NCBI GenBank assembly: GCA_928212115.1
Contig: CAKMRJ010003334.1
Span: 104,750,843 to 104,814,842, forward strand
Origin: Lactuca virosa
Lineage: Eukaryota > Streptophyta > Magnoliopsida > Asterales > Asteraceae
Direction of reading: 5' to 3'
DNA: 64,000 nucleotides
Shown here: positions 1 through 12,665 of the stretch, piece by piece
How the letters are laid out: the number at the start of each line of letters is the position of its first letter
Numbering within the stretch: position 1 is the stretch's first letter
Notes under the pieces: generated by a model
Told to the model about the DNA's origin: nothing
Seen by the model: the letters and a program-made list of their open reading frames with translations, nothing else
The model's database searches: none
Position numbers and translations under genes: made by a program

Positions 1-2963
1 ACTCACAATGCATTAGATGATGCAAATGGTGCCTTGAATACGTTCCACGTGTACCACTACCGATTCCTACAATAATGGTATTCGCTAGTGAGTCTCTAAT
101 CGAAATCTAACACTAGTATACTTACTACTACAATAGAATTATGCCAATAATGTGTCAAAATTTAATATTGATAAGTTACAAACATTTTCTGTGGAAATTG
201 AAATTAGTTTCAAAGAATCAATTGTTATATAACAATTTAAGTGGAAAATTTCCATTATTGAAATGTTAAATATTAACATTTTAGAGGTGTTCCAATGATT
301 AAATATTCAAAACTAAATCAATTTAGTTCTAAACTTTCCCAAACTTTGTATTTCTTTTAATTGAAGTCAAACACCTTAAGATAAATTTTGAATTTTTGAT
401 TTGTCTAACTATTTTTCACCATTTAATTCCATGAATAATCATAAAATCATGAAAAAAATAGTAAATTATCATGAAAAATTCTTGTAATTTTTTTTGTAAC
501 TATTTTTACAGTGTACATAATCTAGGAAAAATATTAATATGTGTTTTCAAAAAGTTTAACACAATTTTCTGATTTTTGTACATTTAAGTGTATTAAATCT
601 TGGGAAAATAGAAGAAAAATAGCATACAGAAGATAAAATCATCAAAATTTTTATGTATCATCCTAACATATTATAAGAGTTTCTGGTAAATTTTCATGAA
701 TTTTGGATGAGTAAAACTATTTTTCTGTTTTTAGTCCATTATAAACACAAAAATCAAGAAAAATAGATATACATTTTCAAAAATTCCCAAAATATTTTTT
801 GGAGTCTTAAATATAAGATACAAGCTGCGAAAAATAAGAAATAATATTTTCACATTTTCTAAAGTGGTTTTATGATTTATTAGAGCTAAATAAAAAGAAA
901 ATTAAAAACCATACTAAACAGTAACAAAATCGATGAAACTTTATGAGAGATGTTTATTAACGTAAAGGGTCATCCACAAATTTTCCAGAATTTATTTACA
1001 AGTTTAAGTATTTTATATGCTTTAACACTCTATTTTATTATTATTTTCATGTAAAAATAAAGAAAATATATATTGAGCTGAAATTTCCAGAATGCAACTT
1101 TAACAATTTAATAACAATGAAAAATTGTTTTCTTATTTTTGATGTCGAAAAACATGCCTAAAGGCTCAAACAATTATAGAGAAAACTTGATTCTTGTGAT
1201 TTGGTAAAAATTATTGATGTTACTTTGAGAATTTTTGCAACATGTTCCAAAGGCTTTTGAATCAAGATATTTTTATACCTCTTAATACATGATGTTAAGT
1301 GCTCAAGTTAATTTTTCCTTGATTTTTAGTGATGAATAAGATCTTTGAACATGCAATACAAAACTAGTATTCACAAAAAGGTGCTGATTGAGCAACAGTT
1401 TTGTAAAAATTGCTAAAAATCGAAATATTTGAATTTTCCAGTGAGGTCAGATGGGTTTGAAAGCTAACTCAAAATATTATATTTCAGAAAAGAATCCCGA
1501 ATTTTGGTTAAGAAATGAGTGAGATATGACAGTTTAAAGTCAGGTAAAGAAATCTGGCAGATTGCATGCATGGTGATTGGTTAGAAAAATGAGTTTTCAT
1601 CATCTTTGAGTAAATCTTTTGAATATTTTAAAAGATATCATGATAAACTTATATTCTAGTCATGTTTCCAGAGATCAAAAGATTAAAACTTATCAAAATG
1701 TATACATTCATTTATGAACAAAATTTGTTTCTCAAAAACTCTTAACTTGAGTTTGATGTTTTAATCCTTAAAATCGATTTTTGCACTAAGATCATGAACA
1801 TGCAACCTTGTTTATCATACATGCATGGTGTTAAAACACACATGATGTTCTAAAAACCATTTTAACAAAAAGAAAACAAGTTTGAAGAAGATGAAGAAGT
1901 AGAAGTCGTTTTTTGAAGTAAAATGCACATGCATGGCTTAAATCATTGTTGTGGATCTTCAAGAGATGTATGTTCTTTACCTTAAATTTATTTGTGGCTT
2001 GAAAAACCCTTATGAATCTCCATAATTTCGTGGTTAAGAGGCTGTGGTTGTGGTGTTTGGAGAAAAAAATTAGAGAGAAGGTAGAGAGAGTTTTCTAGAG
2101 AGAGAAAGAAGAGAGTGTGTGTGTGTTGGAGAATGAGAGTGTGAGAGAGAGATATGGGAGAGAGGGGTCCGAAAATTTGAGTATAATACCCTTCTCATTC
2201 ATTTGTTTATAAAATTAAGTTATTTTATAAAATATCTAATTTTATATAAAATGTGCACTAAATCAAGTTTTTATTCATGAACCCTTGATTTTTGACTTTA
2301 AATTAAGGATGAATGTTAATGACTTAAATTTTATTTCCTTGATTATATTTCCTGAATTTAATTGTTTTAAGATAATATTATAAGTTTCATAACTATTTTT
2401 ATAGAATTCTTGATGTTAAACTTTATAAAATTTAGTTTTAGGGTTTTTAGGGTTTTTGAGAGTTTGTAAAAATTTGGATATCAAAATAAATAGAATATTT
2501 GAGACTTTAAATTCTTATGGTATTATAACTCTTTTATAGTTATAAATAATGTTTGTAATTTTTTTTATCGGTTTATTGGCATTCTATGTAGTGATTCCGA
2601 GATTCAAGCGAAATTGAGGAATCAAGTATACTAGTCCTAGTCTTCAACTTTGACTTAAGTTTCTATGAGACTTTGACCTAATTTCTACTTCTAGGTCAAG
2701 TGCATGATGTGTGTATATGATTCATGAAAAGGTGTTCGAGTCAAAGAGTGACCCGAATATGGATAGCCTCTACAGTTAAGTAGTTGTAGAATTCACATAT
2801 CAATGTGAAATCTAAGTACATTATCCATTGTTTCTAGTTGCTTCCAAGTTTCTAGTAGGTTATAACTGAGCTTCTAGTCACTAAGTCCAGTATGTGTCGT
2901 GCGTATATGTGCAACTAAGTTTATTCAAATCTAGAACCGACTCGAATTTTGACGGTTGTCACA
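1..2963 (-). repeat. Left LTR (3' LTR in element sense) of LARD-like gypsy element, truncated by window edge
   Basis: This stretch is repeated almost base for base at 7706-10688, with scattered single-base and homopolymer-length differences. It ends TTGTCACA at 2963, next to a C-rich tract that is a polypurine tract on the minus strand. Its outer 1.1 kb lies beyond the window. Read on the minus strand it has a TATA-like stretch near 2240-2255, then a CT-rich leader (the GA-rich run at 2070-2165 on the plus strand), which looks like a promoter and 5' leader. No coding sequence was seen. The TATA and leader reading is inference. Confidence 0.85.
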
Positions 2964-2980
2964 TTCTCCCCCGGTTGAAA
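2964..2980 (-). other. Polypurine tract of the LARD-like element
   Basis: The plus strand reads TTCTCCCCCGGTTGAAAG directly after the LTR end, so the minus strand is purine-rich (a run of five G within AACCGGGGGAGAA). It matches the PPT neighbourhood of the gypsy element at 45613, including a following block near GAATTTCG..CTGAAATTC. This fixes the element as minus-strand. Confidence 0.7.
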
Positions 2981-5900
2981 GAATTTCGCCCCGAAATTCA
3001 ATTCGTGACGTATTCTATTAGAACTCAGTCGAATACATTATATAGTTGGAGAGGTGGTGACTTGCAATGTTCTTTGATTATTTCGGGTTTATTTCCTCAA
3101 GGGAAAAGCCCAATTCTTTAGCTATAGTCAAATTAATGTTTCCTTAATTCGAGTTCTACAATTTAGATTGCGAGAATTATTAGGATCATGAAATCATGAT
3201 CCAAACATGGCGACCTAGTCGAAAAAGATCATCTAGTTAGTAGATATTATCTGAATTAAGAGAGCTATAAGTTTTGCTGAAGCACTAACTGCACTGAGCG
3301 TTAAATCCGCATTGATCCTTAAGTCGCGTTCTAAATTAGCACTAAGTGTAAATTCGCCGCCTAATAAAGAAGAGATTAGGAACAATTTGTTCACTTCCGG
3401 GTTGGCTACTACATCTGGAAAGGATATATTTGAAATAAGAATGGGTAGCACGAATGAAAGAGAAGCGATTGAGGGTAAGTTCCTAAAATACGTACTAAGG
3501 GTAGGCAACGAAGTTTTGGTACATCTCAAATGTAAAGGCTAATTAAGTGTCGTCGACAAAATAAATTACGAATGATTGAGCATCTCCGAGGCTATAATTA
3601 CTACTACGGTTACTCTTACAATAATAAACCTTATTCGAAGAATAAATATATTTAGAGAGTCATTGGTGCAAAGAGGCGATGAAAATTTATGATAAATTAA
3701 ATCACATTGTGTATATAGCATTTTAAGTGTTTAGAAGTGATTAAAAATCTCATTGTTATCAAAATGTCTGTTTAGAAATGATAATTAATCACTATTATAA
3801 AAATGTAATAATTCCAAGATAATGAAGATACATGTGTGGCGATCCAACAAAGTAGTAAAATAATAAAAAGATTAATTAAAGTTAAAGGTTTAAGTCGTCA
3901 TTAAGGGATTTTTTTTTTTTATTGAAATTATTGATATTACGCTATTTGAAAATTGACTAATTGTCTAAGTCAGGACAAATCTAAGTTTACGAGGAGTCAA
4001 AATACTTATGAAAACAAGCTTGAGAGTTTAGGAACTCACTGAAAATTGCAAAGTAAATTACTATTTTAAGAAAGGTGTAAAAATGTCAATCTTCAAATAG
4101 GGCATTCATAGTTTAGTGTTTCTACAAAAACAATCATTTAGAGAATAGATAATCGTAAAATTCAAAATTCTTGATGTATTTAAAGAAAAGAAGAAACATA
4201 AGGATACATATCCTTCACATATATTTTCCGGATATAGAAAAATTATAAGCATAAGAGTATTCATCTTGTGTATTAATTATAAGGAAAATACAATGAAAAT
4301 TGCATTTTATATCAAGTTTCTGAATTTAGAACGAAAGAGCAAATGTAAATAAGGATCACTTGTTTATAGAGATTTCAAAATAAAAACAAGATGTATATGA
4401 TAAAAAGGCGTAATTGAATATATCAAAGTTGACTAAATAAAATTATTCCTCACGGCTATACATGTATTAATCGCTCAAAACGAAAGGATAGACTTCTAGT
4501 ATGTATGTGTACAAACATGATACCAGGAGAGCAAAATAGACAGAAACAAAGTTAGACAATGTATTATGTTACTATTAAGGGTGTGCGAGATCTAAAGTCA
4601 TAAGAGAGCAAGAAATCAAGTGCGGGGAAAGAAAAAGGAAGGTAGCGGCGACATGATTGTTATTGTTAAAATTATAAGAACAATACCTATAGGTAGATTA
4701 AAACCAGGTTGAGATATATTTCAAACTTTAATATTTGATGTATATTGATGATTAAATAGACATGTGAGAGTCTTAGAATGTTTGCTAATAATCACGAGTT
4801 TACCTTATTAAGTTAAACTCCATTTGTGAAAAAGAAGAAGCACTACAAACGGTAGTTGAAAATCTGACAATTTGACTTTGGAGTTCAATAATAGTTAAAA
4901 CATATAAGGTAAAGACTCAATAGATTTAGAAGAGTAATTATACATTGTTGAAGGTGTCACTGGAAATTTAAAAGTGAACACTAAGTTTTGCAATGTTGTA
5001 AGTTTTATAAACACAAATTATAAAACTAATTTGAAATAAAATAAACAAATAAGGTGTGTTTTGAAATGTAGGCATCAGTGATGTCTTGTAAACACATTTG
5101 GATTAGAAAGTTGTAAAAATACCATGTTGGGTTTCAAGAGAAAACACATTTAAGTAAAGTACGATGCCTAAATGGGGAAGTAGTCAAAAGTCTTAAAACA
5201 AAAGTGGTTTGAAGATCCGATGAAGCTTTTACACATATATGAACTTTAACGTCATATGTTTAAGTTTTATAGTAAAGAGTTTAACACGATTATAAAGAAA
5301 ATGTTTCTAGTTTTTCGAAGACGTGTCAAAATGGTAAGCAATGTTTAAAATGGTTTATATGCCCTTAAAAGCACATCAATCCATTGAAATGAATTTGAAA
5401 TGAAATTGAAATAGCAAGGTTAAAACCAATATTGGTTAAATTGAGTTTTGAAGAAAAGTGTTAAGTTAAAGCAAGTTGTCAAAAGATTTTTAGCGAGAAT
5501 ATGGCTTACATTGTTAGGAAATGTCTAGTAAGTTGTATGAAGTGGTTATAAAGTATTTTATCGATGATAAATAAAACCGATGAAACGAAATAATTTTTCG
5601 ATGGAAGATTAAGAAGTAAGGAATAAGTATATTAGTGTAGCTGATCGTACCTAAATACTAAGGCGAGTACAAGGCGAGTATAAGACGAGTACCGATGTCT
5701 TTTTCCCTAAGATAAAGGGCAAGAAAATTGTTTGAAAAATGTTTTATGGTGTCAATGCAGTTTCGTGGCCTTTTATAGAGGTCAAAGGGATATCCTATGT
5801 TAAGTTTTAACCTGAAGGTGGAAACAACCTAAAGCTAAATCGTAGCGTAGTAATAAGGTCTCACGTATTAGTAGCAATAGGTTAAACCTTTGTGTCTCCT

Positions 5901-6576
5901 TGTGAGTCGAATCCGGAATGCCCGCCAATGGTATCCAAGTGATTACTTAGTGGTGACTCATCTACATCCTTACGCGATGCTCCAATTATCATTCGTGTCG
6001 GTATCGAAACGCTTTTTCCTAGTTGTAACTCTAGTACGAAGACGATGAAGAGGTATTGAGGGATAATTGGTATTGGTTTCGACTTAAGATTATTACTAGT
6101 GTATATCTAATACTAACCTTATATCTAAAGTCAATAGCTACCGAGGAATACCCATTATCAGTACTATGTGCATTGCTCTTAGAGTGGCTAGTGATATAAC
6201 CTAAGTGGTTAACCTAGCACTTGATAAGGGATAAGAATATTTCTAAATAAGGACATTGTTATAAAAGTGCACTTAGTTTCTAAGTGTATCTAGATGAATG
6301 CCTATAATATGCAATGACCTTACGCATACCAAAAAAAATTTGTTTTTCAAAAGTTAAGTTGAAAATTGTTTTGAACATAATTCTATAACCGTTTCCAGCC
6401 TCACATTAACTTTCCTTAATTAAGCATAGTTGGCCAGGCTATACTTAATTAAAGTCCAATAATGCGTACTCGAATTAGTTATACCAGTAGTATGTTCAGT
6501 ATTTTAAAAACGTTTAGAAATTTTTTGGCTATAGTTGTGGTTTTCCAAAGGAAAACCGGTATTCTCTATAACCTTC
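2981..6576. other. Non-coding interior of the LARD-like element
   Basis: About 3.6 kb of AT-rich sequence with frequent stops in all frames. The only open frames are under 100 codons and match no gag, protease, reverse transcriptase, RNase H or integrase motif. No tRNA, intron or repeat structure stood out. A short block next to the PPT (2990-3010) is shared with the gypsy element at 45613-45660. Function, if any, would be packaging or reverse-transcription signals. Confidence 0.6.
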
Positions 6577-6589
6577 GGCTCTGATACCA
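6577..6589 (-). other. Primer binding site (initiator-Met tRNA) of the LARD-like element
   Basis: The minus strand reads TGGTATCAGAGCC, the standard plant retrotransposon primer site complementary to the 3' end of initiator-Met tRNA. It lies four bases from the LTR that begins TGTCACACCCCG at 6594 on the plus strand. Confidence 0.85.
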
Positions 6590-6939
6590 TTTCTGTCACA
6601 CCCCGCTAAAGCGGAACACAGGGCGTGGCAGTACAAAGGGTTTCATCGCAAAAGTTAAAAGACAACACCAACCATAGTATTAAAAATCATTACAAATTCA
6701 CAATGTAAATTGAAATACAACACATGCGAATGCTCCTAAAAGTGAAGTGTCCCTAAGTGCCACTTACTCGATGATTCCTGAAAAAGCATGTAAAACGAGC
6801 GTCAACTAAAAATAGTTGGTGAGTACTCACAGATAAACAAAATAATACTGGTTCCATGAATTGAAATCAAAGTTTTGATAAAAGTTTCCAATAATAAAAG
6901 TATTGTTAAAATGAGTAAATAAGTTTGTAAAAACAAAGT

Positions 6940-7220
6940 TCTTTGTCATCATGAGAGATAAGGTATGTTGCCCAAATAAGATGCAACATTCATATTCTCA
7001 TGGAAGATAAAGTTCGTTACTCAAACGAGTAAACAAGTTTCATTGCTAAAATGAGCAATCAATTTCGTTGCTACAAGGAGCAAACAATTTCGTTGCTTAA
7101 AACATGTATATAAGTTTTCAGTAATAACAGTTCGTTGTTGTAATGAGAAACAAAGTTCATTGCTATAATTAATAACAAGTTTATTGCTATAACGAGAAAC
7201 GAGTTTGTATGTGTATGAGC
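6940..7220. repeat. Degenerate about 30-bp tandem repeats inside the LTR
   Basis: Units of the form AA..GTTCGTTGCT..AA..GAGCAAAC recur at least eight times with substitutions and small indels. They explain the open frame on the minus strand here, which is only a translation of the repeat. Confidence 0.6.
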
Positions 7221-7528
7221 AAACAATGAGTCTCAACCAAACCTATGACTGAAGCCCTATCAAGATCTATGCTTATCGTTCCATAGATGAATATGGTATC
7301 ATGCACTCCAGCAATAGGGAGAGTGAGGAGTTGTCAATTCCTAATAGCGCTATCCATAATGACCATTGGCTCAAAGAGTTAATGGTTAGAGATAAGGGAA
7401 GGGCCTTAGTACGATAAGTTCTCATGTTCCGTGTTGCATAGACATACATAGAGAGACATAGCAATAAAATAGCAATCATGTTTGATACAAATCAATTTAA
7501 ATACAACATTCAAAAAATAGTTATTCGA

Positions 7529-7770
7529 GACATGCTTTTCCACCCCAAAACATAAAAACTGAAAATAGGGGAGTGCGTGAATATCACAATATGCAAAAAT
7601 ATAGTAATCAAGTTTATACGAGTCAACTAAATATAACGAAATAAATAGTTAGGACATGCTTTTCCACCCCAAAACATAAAAACTGAAAATAAGGGAGTCG
7701 TGAATACTCACAATGCATTTAGATGATGCAAATGGTGCCTTGAACTACGTTCCACGTGTACCACTACCGA
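7529..7770. repeat. 124-bp direct duplication inside the LTR
   Basis: The block beginning GACATGCTTTTCCACCCC recurs at 7653 after 124 bp, followed in both copies by AAAACATAAAAACTGAAAAT. The two copies then diverge by small indels. Confidence 0.6.
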
Positions 7771-10688
7771 TTCCTACAATAATGGTATTCGCTAGTGAGT
7801 CTCTAATCGAAATCTAACACTAGTATACTTACTACTACAATAGAATTATGCCAATAATGTGTCAAAATTTAATATTGATAAGTTACAAACATTTTTCTGT
7901 GGAAATTAAGTTTCAAAGAATCAATTGTTATATAACAATTTAAGTGGAAAATTTCCATTATTGAAATGTTAATATTTAACATTTTAGAGGTGTTCAAAAC
8001 TAAATCAATTTAGTTCTAAACTTTCCCAAACTTTGTATTTCATTTTTAATTGAAGTCAAACACCTTAAGATAAATTTTCTTGAATTTTTGATTTGTCTAA
8101 CTATTTTTCACCATTTAATTCCATGAATAATCATAAAATCATGGAAAAAATAGTAAATTATCATGAAAAATTCTTGTAATTTTTGTGTAACTATTTTACA
8201 GTGTACATAATCTAGGAAAAATATTAATATGTGTTTTCAAAAAGTTTAACACAATTTTTCTGTTTTTTTTACATTTAAGTGTATTCTCTGGGAAAATAGA
8301 AGAAAAATAGCATACAGAAGATAAAAATCATCAAAATTTTTATGTATCATCCTAACATATTATAAGAGTTTCTGGTAAATTTTCATGAATTTTGGATGAG
8401 TAAAACTATTTTTCCTGTTTTTAGTCCATTATAAACACAAAAATTCAAGAAAAATAGATATACATTTTCAAAAATTCCCAAAATATTTTTTGGAGTCTTA
8501 AATATAAGGTACAAGCTGCGAAAAATAAGAAATAATATTTTCACATTTCCTAAAGTGGTTTTATGATTTATTAGAGCTAAATAAAAAGAAAATTAAAAAC
8601 CATACTAAACAGTAACAAAAATCGATGAAACTTTATGAGAGATGTTTATTAACTTAAAGGGTCATCCACAAATATTTCCAGAATTTATTTCCAAGTTTAA
8701 GTATTTTATATGCTTTAACACTCTATTTTATTATTATTTTCATGTAAAAATAAAAGAAAATATATATTGAGCTGAAAATTCCAGAATGCAACTTTAAACA
8801 ATTTAATAATAATGAAAAATTGTTTTCTTATTTTTGATGTCGAAAAACATGCCTAAAGGCTCAAACAATTATAGAGAAAACTTGATTCTTGTGATTTTGG
8901 TAAAAATTATTGATGTTACTTTGAGAATTTTTGCAACATGTTCCAAAGGCTTTTGAATCAAGATATTTTTTATACCTCTTAATACATGATGTTAAGTGCT
9001 CAAGTTAAATTTTCCTTGATTTTTAGTGATGAATAAGATCTTTGAACATGCAATACAAAACTAGTATTCACAAAAAGGTGCTGATTGAGCAACAGTTTTG
9101 TAAAAATTGCTTAAAAATCGAAATATTTGAATTTTCCAGTGAGGTCAGATGGGTTTGAAAGCTAACTCAAAATATTATATTTCAGAAAAAGAATCCCGAA
9201 TTTTGGTTAAGAAATGAGTGAGATATGACAGTTTAAAGTCAGGTAAAGAAATCTGGCAGATTGCATGCATGGTGATTGGTTAGAAAAATGAGTTTTCATC
9301 ATTTCTTTGAGTAAATCTTTTGAAATATTTTAAAAGATATCATGATAAACTTATATTCTAGTCATGTTTCCAGAGATCAAAAGATTAAAACTTATCAAAA
9401 TGTATACATTCATTTATGAACAAATTTTGTTTCTCAAAAACTCTTAACTTGAGTTTGATGTTTTAATCCTTAAAATCGATTTTTGCACTAAGATCATGAA
9501 CATGCAACCTTGTTTATCATACATGCATGGTGTGTTAAAACACATCCATGATGTTCTAAAAACCATTTTAACAAAAAGAAAACAAGTTTGAAGAAGATGA
9601 AGAAGTAGAAGTCGATTTTTGAAGTAAAATGCACATGCATGGCTTAAATCATTGTTGTGGATCTTCAAGAGATGTATGTTCTTTACCTTAAATTTATTTG
9701 TGGCTTGAAAAACCCTTATGAATCTCCATAATTTCGTGGTTAAGAGGCTGTGGTTGTGGTGTTTGGAGAAAAAAGATTAGAGAGAAGGTAGAGAGAGTTT
9801 TCTAGAGAGAGAAAGAAGAGAGATGTGTGTGTGTTGGAGAATGAGAGTGTGAGAGAGAGATATGGGAAGAGAGGGGGTCCGAAAATTTGAGTATATAACC
9901 TTTTCTCATTCATTTTTTGATTTATTAAATTTAAGTTCTTTATAAATATCTAAATTTTATATAAAATGTGCACTAAAATCAAGTTTTTATTCATGAAACC
10001 TTGATTTTTGACTTATAAATTAAGGATGAATGTTAATGACTTAAATTTTTATTTTCCTTGATTATATTTCCCTGAATTTAATTGTTTTAAGATAATATTA
10101 TAAGTTTCATAACTATTTTTATAGAATTCATGATGTGTTAAACTTTATAAATTTAAGTTTTAGGGTTTTTAGGGTTTTTGAGAGTTTGTAAAAATTTGGA
10201 TATCAAAATAAATAGAATATTTGAGACTTTAAATTATCTTATGGTATTATAACTCTTTTATAGTTATAAATAATGTTTGTAATTTATTTTTATCGTTTTA
10301 TTGGCATTCTATGTAGTGATTCCGAGATTCAAGCGAAATTGAGGAATCAAGTATACTAGTCCTAGTCTTCAACTTTGACTTAAGTTTCTATGAGACTTTG
10401 ACCTAATTTCTACTTCTAGGTCAAGTGCATGATGTGTGTATATGATTCATGAAAAGGTGTTCGAGTCAAAGAGTGACCCGAATATGGATAGCCTCTACAG
10501 TTAAGTAGTTGTAGAATTCACATATCAATGTGAAATCTAAGTACATTATCCATTGTTTCTAGTTGCTTCCAAGTTTCTAGTAGGTTATAACTGAGCTTCT
10601 AGTCACTAAGTCCAGTATGTGTCGTGCGTATATGTGCAACTAAGTTTATTCAAATCTAGAACCGACTCGAATTTTGACGGTTGTCACA

Positions 10689-12648
10689 AAGGGCATGGAT
10701 TTCTGTTGGGGCCCTGAGCAACAGACGACATTTGAGACACAACGACAGAGATTATGTGAGGCCCCAGTGTTGACCCTTCCGGAGGGTGTCGAGGATTTCG
10801 TTGTATTTTGTGATGCATCCATCACAGGTTTGGGGGCAGTTCTGATGTTGAGGGGATGAGTGATTGCGTATTCTTCTTGACAGCTGAAGCCACATGAGGC
10901 ACGATATCCTACTCATGATCTGGAATTGTGGGCAGTAGTGTTTGCCCTCAATATTTGGAGGCATTATCTCTATGGGGTTCGGTGTACCGTCTACATGGAT
11001 CACAAGAGTTTGAGGTATCTCATGGACCAACCGAACTTGAACATGAGGTAGCGTAGGTGGCTTGACGTGGTCAAGGATTATGATTGCAAGATCCTTTACC
11101 ATCCGGGTAAAGCGAATGTTGTCGCGGATTCTTTGAGCCGCAAGTCGGCTAGATCTTCGGCTGGGGGTATGTGTATGAGGATATCCATTGATTCCCCACT
11201 TTTGGATTTGATCAGAGGGGCACAGGCAGAAAGAGTCAAGAAGGAGAACTGGAAACAAGAGAGGATTAGGGGCGAGATCGACTGATTTGTCACCGATAGT
11301 CGGGGATTGTTGACCCGGTGTGGTCAGATTTGGGTTCCGGACTCTGACGGAGTCAGACAAAATTTTTTGGAGGAGGCACATAAGTCTATCTTTCGATACA
11401 TCCGGGAGCTACCAATATGTATCGGGATTTAAAACTGAGCTACTGGTGGCCGTGTATGAAGAGGGAGATAGCTTGGTACGTTGATAGGTGCTTGACCTGT
11501 AGGATGGTCAAGGCCGAGCACCAGAGGCTGCACGGCAAGCTACAACCTTTAGAGGTTCCCATGTGGAAGTGGGAACAGATCACCATGGATTTTATCACCA
11601 AGCTACCGAGGACTGCCAAGGGTTTTGATGCTATTTGGGTCATCGTGGATCGATTAACCAAGAGTGCCCACTTTTTGGCCATCCGGGAGAGCTCCCCGAC
11701 CGAGGAATTGGCCGATGTGTATGTTCATGAGATTGTTGCTCATCATGGGGTTCCAGTTTCCATTGTATCAGATCGAGATGTCCGGTTCACTTCACGGTTG
11801 TGGAGGAAGTTCCACGAGGAACTGGATACGAGAATGCATTTCAGCACTGCTTATCATCCGTAGACTGATGGCCAGAGTGAGCAGACCATCCAGACACTTG
11901 AGGATATATAGAGGGATTGTGTCATAGATTTTGGTGGAAGTTGGGATTCCTACCTACCTCTTGCGGAGTTTTCCTACAACAACAACTATCACTCCAACAT
12001 TGGTGCACTGCCTTTCGAGCTTCTATATGGTCGAAGATATCGTATCCCAGTTTGTTTGGGGGGAGGTTGGTCACAAAGTCATGGGGAGGATTGAGGTAGT
12101 CCTCCAGACTATAGAGCTCATCTAGCAGATCAGACAGAGATTGCAGACAACTCAGAGTCGGCAGAAGAGCTATGCCGACCGGCGTCGATCAAAGTTAGAG
12201 TTTTAGGTCGGCGATATGGCACTACTGAAGGTATCACCCTGGAAGGGTGTAATACGCTTCAGGAAGAGGGGGAAATTGGGTCCCCGGTACTGGACCTTTC
12301 CATGTGATTGCTAGGGTAGGCAGGGTGGCTTACCGGTTGGATTTTTCGAGTGAGGTTAGTCAGATCTACAACACTTTCTATGTTTCGTAGTTACGAAAGT
12401 GCATATTGGACGATGAGGCAGTGGTCCCTTTGGATGATATTCAGATCGATGAGCGTCTGAATTATATAGAGAGGCCGGTAGCGGTAGTGAAGAAGGAGAT
12501 GAAAGCCCTACGCAACAAGGAGATACCTTTGGTAGAGGTTCAGTGGCAACATCGGAGAGGCTCCGAGTGGACCTGGGAGCCGGAGGAGGAGATGCGGGAG
12601 CATTATCCTGAGTTATTTGCAGCACCGGAATTCGAGGACGAAGATTAG
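10689..12648 (+). pseudogene. Decayed Ty3/gypsy pol: end of RT, RNase H, integrase and C-terminal chromodomain-like region
   Basis: Resumes right after the LARD-like insertion. RNase H comes first (catalytic-type FCDAS near 10809, DHKSL near 10997), then the HHCC zinc region of integrase (YWWP...CLTC near 11440-11500), then the integrase core (MDFI, VDRLTKSAHF, SDRD, YHPxTDGQSE, about 11586-11880), then the C-terminal region ending in a WTWEPEEEMREHYPELF block at 12571-12620. Several in-frame stops (for example at 10858, 10900, 11049, 11282, 11862 and 11908) and frameshifts after 11900 show it is dead. The gag, protease and most of RT lie left of the window or were split off by the LARD-like insertion. 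Codon choice and GC content are clearly higher than in the surrounding DNA. Confidence 0.85.
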
Positions 12649-12649
12649 C

Positions 12650-12665
12650 TCAAGTGGGGGAGAAT
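12650..12665 (+). other. Polypurine tract of the decayed gypsy element
   Basis: CAAGTGGGGGAGAAT lies directly before the LTR start TGTAACACCC. The same tract, reversed, precedes the LTR of the related fragment at 16919. Confidence 0.7.

Larger units (their letters stand above)
1..10688 (-). mobile_element. LARD-like non-autonomous Ty3/gypsy retrotransposon, 5' part of left LTR outside window
   Basis: The element has two LTR copies (1-2963 partial, 6594-10688 full length, 4095 bp), a minus-strand PBS at 6577-6589 complementary to initiator-Met tRNA, a minus-strand polypurine tract next to the left LTR, and an interior of about 3.6 kb with no recognisable gag or pol. Very long LTRs with a non-coding interior of about 3.5 kb are the published definition of LARDs (large retrotransposon derivatives). 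Its ends and flanking priming sites resemble those of the coding gypsy element at 43327-52729, so such a relative could supply its proteins; that is inference. It is inserted in the pol of another gypsy element, which resumes at 10689. Confidence 0.8.
6594..10688 (-). repeat. Right LTR (5' LTR in element sense) of LARD-like element, 4095 bp
   Basis: It runs from TGTCACACCCCG to TTGTCACA. The part from 7706 duplicates 1-2963. Unique to this copy in the window are a degenerate series of about 30-bp units rich in TTCGTTGCT/GAGCAAAC (about 6940-7220) and a direct duplication with a 124-bp period (7529 and 7653, both starting GACATGCTTTTCCACCCC). A TATA-like stretch near 9950-9965 and a CT-rich leader near 9780-9860, both on the minus strand, mark the probable transcription start. 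The 3' flank AAGGG is the likely target-site duplication, but its partner lies outside the window. Confidence 0.85.

Noticed and set aside
3233..3542. Overlapping open frames on both strands in the LARD-like interior
   Set aside because: Under 100 codons, mutually antisense, no similarity to Gag or Pol that I can see.
10752..11381. 209-codon minus-strand open frame
   Set aside because: Antisense to gypsy RNase H and integrase sequence; no recognisable features.
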